The notes under the pieces are model-generated. The model was not told the origin of the DNA, ran no database searches, and saw only the letters and a program-made list of their open reading frames with translations. Positions 56,755 to 64,000 of a stretch of 64,000 nucleotides of DNA are shown piece after piece (position 1 is the stretch's first letter; each line of letters begins with the position of its first letter). The position numbers and the translations under genes were made by a program. The stretch comes from Dallia pectoralis (Eukaryota > Chordata > Actinopteri > Esociformes > Umbridae): positions 5,297,069-5,361,068 of the forward strand of contig CM055747.1 of NCBI GenBank assembly GCA_029465975.1, in the 5' to 3' direction.

Positions 56755-58369
56755 CCCTGACCAGGGGACCCAATTGGGACATATTGTGCCTCCCTCCGTG
56801 TGCTCCGGGGTAGAGGGCTAAGGGCTTATTTGATCTCCCTCTCCCCCTCGCTAGCTTGCAAAAAGAGGAGCGCAGGATTGGACAACGCTGGTTTGCGTAC
56901 TGCGGTGTTCCATCGATCAGAGCGAGGGCTTGTTCACAACTATTTGACAGAGAACAGCAACCGTCTACAAACATGTTACAGATAGAAAGTTGCTGTTAAC
57001 ATTGTGCAGACACTCTGGTGAGCTTTGCCAGTGCTGGTCTCTGACTTTAGCTCATTTAGCTAGCGTCTGTGGGCTGCCCTGCAGTTCCTCTCATTACTTC
57101 CGCTGCTGTTGACCTGGTCAGTACAAACTTAGCCAAACTGGCCACGGCACATGTACATCTGTTGTTATTGACATGGTTGGCTTCTGGTTCCTGTTTTATC
57201 TGAGATGCACCAGTCAATGAGACTGTCCAAATGTTCAAAGTCCAGATAAGACAATCTTGACATGGTTTTTATGTGTGTGTGTCTGTGTGGACTCAATAGA
57301 AAGAGAAAGGTATTTCCTTTTTTTAATACATAAACATTCAAACATTGTGCGCCTAATGTCTTTACAGTTTGATCGGGGGACTTGTCTTCTGGCTTGCTTG
57401 CTCATACGCGTGCACGAACGAACACACACACGAACACACACTCACCTCTTCTATCTCGTAATCTATTTTTCTTTCCTGATAAAGCTCTCTTTCTCTCACA
57501 ACCCTCTACCTCTCAATCTCTGTATCTCAATGCTCTTTTTTTTCCCCGTTCCTCTCAGAGAAATAGTGTCTTCTGTTTGTGCAGTCCAGTGTTACTAGTG
57601 CCTGGTGCCCTCGCTCAAGTTCTGTCTTAATTAGCTGCTGTTGTTGCTGTGTGAGATCCAGTTCTGACTGATGATTCACTCCCAGTGTCTCCCAGTCCAG
57701 TAGCAGGTCCACTAAGAGTTCCCATAAGGCCACTCTTCCGGTCCGCTAATGCTCTCTCCACTTCCTTCCTCCATCAGGAACCTTGTGAATGAACTATGCG
57801 GGAGGGGGGAGGGTCCAATGGTTGCTTTGGTCTCTCGAGTCCCAGACAAAACGAGATGCAGCCTTGTTTTTTCGTACGTGCCTGTTTGTGTTTGTGTGTT
57901 CCTTTCAATTTGTTCAGCGGAAGACGACAACCAAACTGAATGTATTAGTTCTCATAAGAGGCCTGGGACTCTCCTAAACACTATTGGTACATGTTTGCTC
58001 TCTGATCAGTATGACTAACATTTTCCAATTGTTATGTGCCAAAAAGAGACTGATAGCTTGTAAAACGTATGTAGACTGGTTCTGCTCGGAGCTTAGTAAA
58101 AAAATGAACATTGGCTTTCCAGAATTATTGAACATCGTGGTAAATAGGAGCAAAAAAGTAGATGAAAGAAATGGCAGTGTTTCTTAAGTTTGTTTCTTAC
58201 ACTCCAAAATATACCATTCAGGGAACATTTTTTTAAAGATTTTTCTTTAGTTTATATTATTGGGAACAAAAACGAAATGGCCTTTATAAATTAGGCGATG
58301 TTTTTAATCAACAACCCATATTCACTATTTGAACAATCGTTTAAATAGTTCAAATCCTTTGGAACCAGG

Positions 58370-58930
58370 TTCTACGTCAGGTGAAAGAGGCTATTTGGAC
58401 ACAACACCAGAGGTGGGATTGGCTTAAAAATACAGATTTACATGCAGAAAAGAAACAGCTATAAATGCTGGTGGACAGAATGATGATGGTATGAGATGTT
58501 GAGGCTCTGGGAACCTGTTCACTATATGTGACATGGAGTCCGTCAAGTACCATTTTAGACCAAATTTGGCATCTTTGGCTCTTCTCGCTGGAAAAATATG
58601 TGAAGCATTCCTCCAAACCAACTCAAATGTCTCACTGACCGAGGAATCAAGCTTTTGGAATGGCCATCAAATTCCTCCAAGCTTAATTCCCTATTGAGAA
58701 CCTGTCTGGTGAGCTGGGGACGAAGTAATGGAGGCATGTATTTTAATTATTGTGACATGTGAGAAGGTAGTATTTACGATGCTTTTAAAATTTGTTTTCA
58801 CTTAGAAACCTTTTACCTCATTTAAATGTTCAATTTCTGTAGTATTTTACGCAGAAGATAAAGCCGATAATACTTTTTTTTTTATTGGATTATGTTTTGC
58901 CAACTTCCTAGGGGTCTAACAACTTCGCAC
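58370..58930 (+). mobile_element. Tc1-like remnant inside the probable 3' UTR
   Basis: cttttggaatggccatcaaa then ttcctccaagcttaattccc encodes LLEWPSNSSKLNSLL, a degraded form of the transposase block LEWPxxSPDLNPIEN. Flanking sequence is too diverged for exact ends. Confidence 0.6.
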
Positions 58931-59948
58931 GGCCCTGTATGTTTGCGCAGTAGAAAATTGCCTTAAACTTCCAAATGCATGCGTTTTTATCCTGTAAGGA
59001 CTGCCATTTCGGATCACCTATGGAGAGAACACACACGATTACACAGTTGAGTCGATATTATTATAAAAAGTGTTTTTGTTGCCTTGATTATTTTATGCTG
59101 AACACACAGGACCATTCCCACGAAGACTGAGATCAACTGTTTGAACAACCAGATGCATTGCATGGACATGCTCCGAAAAGCTCTGAGCAACTACACTGCT
59201 TCGGATATGATTTGTGCATCTTTAATCTCAATCAATCGGGAACTTCGAAGTGCTTCGTGTCGGTATCAACAGAATTCCACCCAACATGCTATTACTTTAA
59301 AGTCATTTTCCCTGCACTCCAATGTCGACTACATACAACCGATTTGACTTTGTACGTTTAATTACAATAACTACATTAGTTATCCTATTTGAAACAAATC
59401 AATTGAAATGGATGCTTCATTTCGCACTGGTCTTGAGTCTTTCTCATCAATTAAACTTGAAAGTCTCAAACTGAAAATGTTTCATTTCATCTGGTTCCTA
59501 AGAATGGCAGCGCGGGGTGTGGCCTTCATTTGGTTTTCTGGAGAGATTCTCTAGATTTGTTTTACTCCCTCCTGGTATGAATTCGGTTTTGGGGACCCTG
59601 CCTTGTCGACCGTGTAAAGCATAGTGATGTGTGCAGTTAATTTATACATCATGAAAGCCTTTACTTGATATATTATTTTTATGGTTCTGTAATTGTCCTG
59701 TAATTTGTTCTTGTTTAAAATGTTTTATAAAAACCAGTGTTAACATGTTGTCTGTGATCTTTCATAATGTGAACAACCAATATTTTTTCAGGCTATAACT
59801 AAGTCTTCGTCAATTCGTGTGAAAGCCATTTAAAAAAAATAAATGGAAACATGACGGGCAGGTAATTTATTGTTGATGAAACTGACAATGTTGGCCTTTT
59901 GTGTTGTGAATTTCAAAATGCTACAAAAAATGCCTTTGTGTGACATTT

Positions 59949-59954
59949 AATAAA
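59949..59954 (+). promoter_or_regulatory. candidate cblb poly(A) signal AATAAA
   Basis: A canonical hexamer lies about 3.2 kb after the stop, with a second one 111 bp upstream (59838-59843). A TG-containing stretch follows but no strong GU-rich element is obvious. Confidence 0.4.
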
Positions 59955-60764
59955 ATATTTATCATATAACCGTTGTATCAGGATAAGTTTGGACACAGAA
60001 AAATTTCCACTAGAACAAAAATACCTTTACTATGTTATGTATGTTAACCTGCAGTAGGTACATCTGTTCAGCGGAAAACTTTAAAATGTAATGTGCCATA
60101 TTAACCAGATAAAACAATTGTTTTAATGAGGACATCACCACAAATTGCTGTAGGTTTAGTGAAAACACCACTGAAAATCTGTTGCTAAATGGAAACGCAG
60201 CAGCTGTTACAAATATTCAACACAGGGTTCATGCCCTGATTTTGAACTATATGTAAGCGAAGCTCTGATCACAACTTTGCTGTGGTCGTTATTATGGTGT
60301 CCTCCAACCATGTTATAATGCGGCATAAAACAGTGACATCCTGACTAAATACATTCAATAATTTACATTTTGTTTGAATTCAATTGGGCACATTTAATTA
60401 TGTACAGCTGTTTGTTGGTAACACGCCGAAAACACCTGAAGAAGATGAACATCTGGTCTCCAAGTACACAATGCATGGACACTGTACGATTTCTAAGCCT
60501 GATAAATAAAAGGCATTTGTGTTAATAACACAGACTAATGTGCTTACACATATTTTAACTTTTAGGTAAATGAACAATACTTGAACACCCGAATAAACAA
60601 GAATCAACTTCCGAGACAGTTATGTAACAAAATGTTAAGGAGTACATTTACACAGTAACAACTCAAATGTCATCAAATTTGAAAACGTCGCATGGATTTA
60701 AGACATGTTACCTCACAATAAGGGGGGAGGCTCACAGAGAGGAGGTGAGCAAACCAGCATTGTT

Positions 60765-60975
60765 GTGCCGGAACAACAACCTTTATTGGAATTTTTAAAA
60801 AAAACAAAGATGATTGTTGACTTTAAGAAACAGAGGAAGGAACACTCGTCAGTCCACGTCAACGGGGCATCAGTGGTCAGCAGTCTTCGTTTCCTTATTG
60901 TTCACATAACCGTGAACTTGTCGTGGACCATCCGCGCCGCCGGTGGTGTAAAGAGCACACAACCGGTGAATTCAA
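60765..60975 (+). mobile_element. LINE reverse-transcriptase C-terminal fragment
   Basis: KKTKMIVDFKKQRKEHSSVH then VNGASVVSSLRFLIVHITVN and LSWT match the LINE segment KTKEMIVDFRRxxxxxxPVxINGxxVExVxSFKFLGVHIxxxLxW, with one internal deletion. Confidence 0.8.
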
Positions 60976-61084
60976 TCGGAATTAGTTAGTTATTCTGAGG
61001 CGCAAGAAATAGTTATGGACAAATGTTTGGGGATTATTCCATTGAATTGAAGAGATTTGAAAGTGAGTTTCTTCTCAAATGATT

Positions 61085-61267
61085 GAAATGGAATAGACTT
61101 CAGGTAACCAAAATGGAATAGACTCCAGGTAACCAGAAATGGAATAGACTCCAGGTAACCAGAAATGGAATAGACTCCAGGTAACCAAAAATGGAATAGA
61201 CTCCAGGTAACCAAAAACGGAATAGACTTCAGGTAACCAAAAATGGAATAGACTCCAGATAACCAGT
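61085..61267. repeat. 25/26-bp minisatellite, 7 copies
   Basis: The unit is aaatggaatagactccaggtaaccag, with 25, 26 and 27-bp steps. The period rotates the reading frame, and the minus strand stays open in more than one frame by chance. Confidence 0.9.
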
Positions 61268-61581
61268 AACTTCATAGGTCTTGTATATTAGAAACACATG
61301 TAAACTGTGATTATGTTTAATCAAATTAAAAGATAATAATAAAATCAAACTATTTCCTTCCTGTTGACATCTAACAAAATAGACTATACAGACAACATTT
61401 CAGAATTTGTAATCATGTTACATTTTTACAGTAATGAAAGTGTAAAGGTATACAATGATCTGAAAGTATATTCTCAAATTTTCCTAAGCGATATGCTCGT
61501 CGAAAACGCTTAAGCTAAATGACGAAAACAGGTTAGTTGAAATGCCTTGGAAAAAACCCCACTCTTCTTCAAAATGTACAC

Positions 61582-61587
61582 TTTATT
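61582..61587 (-). promoter_or_regulatory. candidate poly(A) signal AATAAA of the minus-strand gene
   Basis: TTTATT on + equals AATAAA on -, about 1.6 kb after the candidate stop. Confidence 0.4.
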
Positions 61588-62696
61588 CTCAACAAAAGTA
61601 CAAAAACAAAAGTCAGTATTTACAATACTTGTATGGCCTTCTCATTTTACCCTCTTTGGTTTCACTGCTGACCTGATGATTCTTAAATGAACAGAATGCA
61701 TAAGAACGCAACTCGCCTATCATACTCTCGCCATCATCTTCAGCTTCCCTACGGCCTCTCGACCCGAACAAATGCAACACAAACAACTGTGTACTGTTTC
61801 TGATGGTACCCCATGTAACTCTCATATTCCGACAGCTTTTCCAACAGTTTAAATGATGCACATATAAAAATCTAAACATAGAAATCATGCCAAAGCTAAC
61901 CTGACATATCTCACACAGTATAAATAGAGCAAAACACAAGCTGCACATTCACAACCAACATATTTACAGTGAAACTTCTTAAAGCACAAAAAACAAAACC
62001 ATCATACAGTACACTAAGAAATTGCCTTCCGACTACAGTAAGGCACAGGAAAGAGAATTAAGAACGTATACAATGCACAAGAGATGACATAGATTGAACT
62101 AATCAAAATCTGGTAGTGGTCTACAGTCGTATTATTAGTGTCATAATATGTCACTTAGAGGTCAAGAGAAAGGACATACGTAATAACAAAAACTTAATTA
62201 ATTCAACCACTTCCCGAACATGCGAAACAACTAAATATGTAGCTCCCGTTGTCACTGTCTGATGAAAACCGTGCAAATACGTTCGTGCCATTTGTTCTTT
62301 TCCACGTCGTCCATGGACAGCAGACACTCCTCTCAATGTAATTCCCAACAATTGAATCACTACAGGACTAACAAAAGCATTCGAAATACTGTCGCATTGA
62401 ATATCAGTTAGGTGATGTTTATGGTCAATCATCATTACATTTCAGTGTCTGTTTTGCAGATTTTCACCAGATACTCATGCTATATTCTTCAATGGACGTG
62501 GCGTGCGGGTTGATGGGACACACAGAAAATAAAAAGAACAGTTCTGGATGTCTCTATTTGCCACTTGATCAGGGAAGGAACCGTCACTAACAACAGGAAA
62601 AAGAGTCGCTTCAAAAACACACAAATGACAGTGAATGTAGTCTCAAGGAACGTAAAGGTAACAGCAGTGAATTCTCTTCTCTCTGGTAAGGAGAAC

Positions 62697-62734
62697 CACC
62701 AGAGCCGCTGACCACCAGAGCCGCTGACCACCAG
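62697..62734. repeat. 17-bp tandem repeat
   Basis: accaccagagccgctg is repeated twice with a third partial copy. Confidence 0.8.
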
Positions 62735-63233
62735 TAGTGCAATGTAGAGCAGCTATGTTGTCTGGCGGTCCGCTATTCCAGGCACGGAGCAGGTGCGGTG
62801 GCTCACCCATGTAACACACATCTATTACAGGCCTAAAAAGTGTACAGTGAATCATACATATTTTAGCTAAATTTAAATATATATTTAATAAAAAACAAAA
62901 AAACAAGAGAGTAAACCCACGTCACGGGAACTGCACGCGAGCACTCCCCTGGAACGCAGAAATGAAACGAGAAGCAGTCTTGAGTGCAGACTCGAAATCA
63001 ACGCACGACACAAAAGGTTTAGCTTTTTATCTTAGAACGGCGATGGGACTTAGGTCGGTGATGGGACTGTTCGTCTGGTTTTGAGGAATATTCCGGAAAA
63101 CGTGCTGTTCGTTCTGAAGCCAGATCGAGGTTATGTCTTCATTTCTTCATTTCTGTGACAGTCATATGTCTTCATTTCTGTGACGTACAGCTAATCCAAT
63201 AGGTCATGACCTCTCTCAACTGCTTCTTCCCTG

Positions 63234-64000
63234 AAAAACAGAAATGAATGTCCTTATGTTAACACTTTAAACCTGTGGGAGACGGCCCACAAGTTTAGGG
63301 CTTCATTATAATGTTTTGTTCCAGGGAAAAAACGACGCTATGGATAAACATTGTAGGAATTTATATGGAACAGTTCAGAAATGATGGATGAATTATTAAA
63401 GTTGAACATAGAAAAGTGAAGCATGCAACTTGTTTATATTAGCCTTAACTTTAAATCTGCATACCGGCTTGTAGTTTTTTGTAATTCAACCAAGTCTCGT
63501 ATCCTTGCCACCGCTCAGTTAATGTTGTCATTTTGGCCCTTTGAAAAACCAACCTCTGTCGCCATATCATCTTGTAACTGTGCATCAATCTCAGTGGTGT
63601 ATGACATGGGTTCATGATATGAAAAATATGAATATGCGAGACTCGTTAAATGCTCACTTTTATCGCGTTTCCTTTGCTATTCGTGCACAAACGCGGTAAA
63701 CCCTATTTATTATAACCCTCGATACGTTATCTTACGAATCACAAAGTCCTTTCAATCGGCAACATATGCCTTCCTCCGAACAACGAAACATGCTAAAGTT
63801 GCCAATAGCGGGAGGCACAGAATGCATCTACCTGCAACGTACTGTGCTCAAGATCAGTGAGAATACATAAAAAAATGCAGCATTTATAAGCTGTAGATAT
63901 CCTATATGCGTAGGATTTGTGTACTAAGGTAAAAAAATTATAACAATAAAATTAATTTATTTGTCCCATAAACAAAATGATTGATTCCCCTCTAATAAGG
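63234..64000. other. non-coding, possibly intron of the minus-strand gene
   Basis: No further exon could be recognised on either strand. Confidence 0.35.

Larger units (their letters stand above)
56755..59970 (+). other. cblb: cblb 3' untranslated region (probable extent)
   Basis: AT-rich sequence with no supported ORF follows the stop codon. AATAAA hexamers at 59838-59843 and 59949-59954 are the best candidates for the main 3' end. A degraded Tc1-like fragment lies at about 58370-58930. Earlier polyadenylation is possible; the end is inferred from sequence alone. Confidence 0.5.
59971..61560. other. spacer between cblb and the minus-strand candidate
   Basis: AT-rich. Holds a LINE fragment (60765-60975) and a 26-bp minisatellite (61085-61267). 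No gene recognised. Confidence 0.5.
61560..63230 (-). other. candidate terminal exon and 3' UTR of a convergent gene
   Basis: On the minus strand, tttctgtttttcag at 63244-63231 is a strong acceptor. The sequence after it can read EEAVERGHDLLD then TAG (63193-63191) in one phase, or KKQLREVMTYWISCTSQK then TGA in another; the phase is unknown. A poly(A) hexamer on the same strand lies at 61587-61582. I do not recognise the peptide. In human, ALCAM lies convergent to CBLB, so alcam is the positional candidate, but its usual C terminus does not match. Confidence 0.35.

Noticed and set aside
61560..63230. Naming the minus-strand candidate alcam
   Set aside because: Synteny supports it, but neither possible peptide matches the usual ALCAM tail and the phase is unknown.

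Overview
The window is vertebrate nuclear DNA, almost certainly from a ray-finned (teleost) fish. Reasons: an interrupted gene with consensus GT/AG introns; a large load of teleost-type repeats (degraded Tc1/mariner copies, hAT elements, 5S-rRNA-derived SINEs, a tRNA-derived SINE with a salmonid-like layout, LINE reverse-transcriptase remnants); and very long minisatellites and a (GT)115 microsatellite. Several Tc1 and SINE sequences resemble those known from salmonids and their relatives, so a protacanthopterygian fish is possible, but that is inference.

The one confidently identified gene is cblb (CBL-B, a RING-type E3 ubiquitin ligase and negative regulator of tyrosine-kinase and lymphocyte-receptor signalling), on the + strand. 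Sixteen coding exons lie between 24874 and 56754. They join in one continuous frame: the second half of the four-helix bundle, EF-hand-like region, SH2 fold, linker helix, C3HC4 RING, proline-rich region, Tyr motifs, CIN85-type PxxxPR motifs, UBA domain, and the C terminus ...APRLNL that marks CBL-B rather than c-CBL. The N-terminal coding exon(s), about 140 residues, are not in the window, so 1-24873 is read as part of a long upstream intron.

Layout: 1-24873, intron with four minisatellite arrays (21-bp at 5.1 kb, 24-bp 5S-like at 9.7-11.0 kb, 18/19-bp C-rich at 12.0 kb, 24-bp with TTCTAGAA palindromes at 12.75 kb), an 18-bp pyrimidine array at 18.0 kb, a hAT element with a perfect 8-bp target duplication (15.5-16.8 kb) and two Tc1 corpses. 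24874-56754, cblb exons, with introns holding further Tc1, hAT, LINE and SINE remnants. 56755-about 59970, probable cblb 3' UTR. About 60-61.5 kb, spacer with a LINE fragment and a 26-bp minisatellite. 61.56-63.23 kb, a possible minus-strand terminal exon of a convergent neighbour; in human the convergent neighbour of CBLB is ALCAM, but the peptide here does not prove that identity.

The most striking observations are: (1) the exon at 50038 is preceded by (GT)115 inside a 261-nt stretch with no adenosine, so the last A before the splice acceptor sits in a TACTAAT branch-point-like motif about 266 nt upstream, predicting a distant branch point and an unusually long AG-exclusion zone; (2) a perfectly periodic 54 x 24 bp array whose unit is the 5S rRNA A-box region, joined at its 3' end to the rest of a 5S-derived SINE; (3) a 14 x 24 bp array with 13 perfect TTCTAGAA sites, the paired heat-shock-element form.
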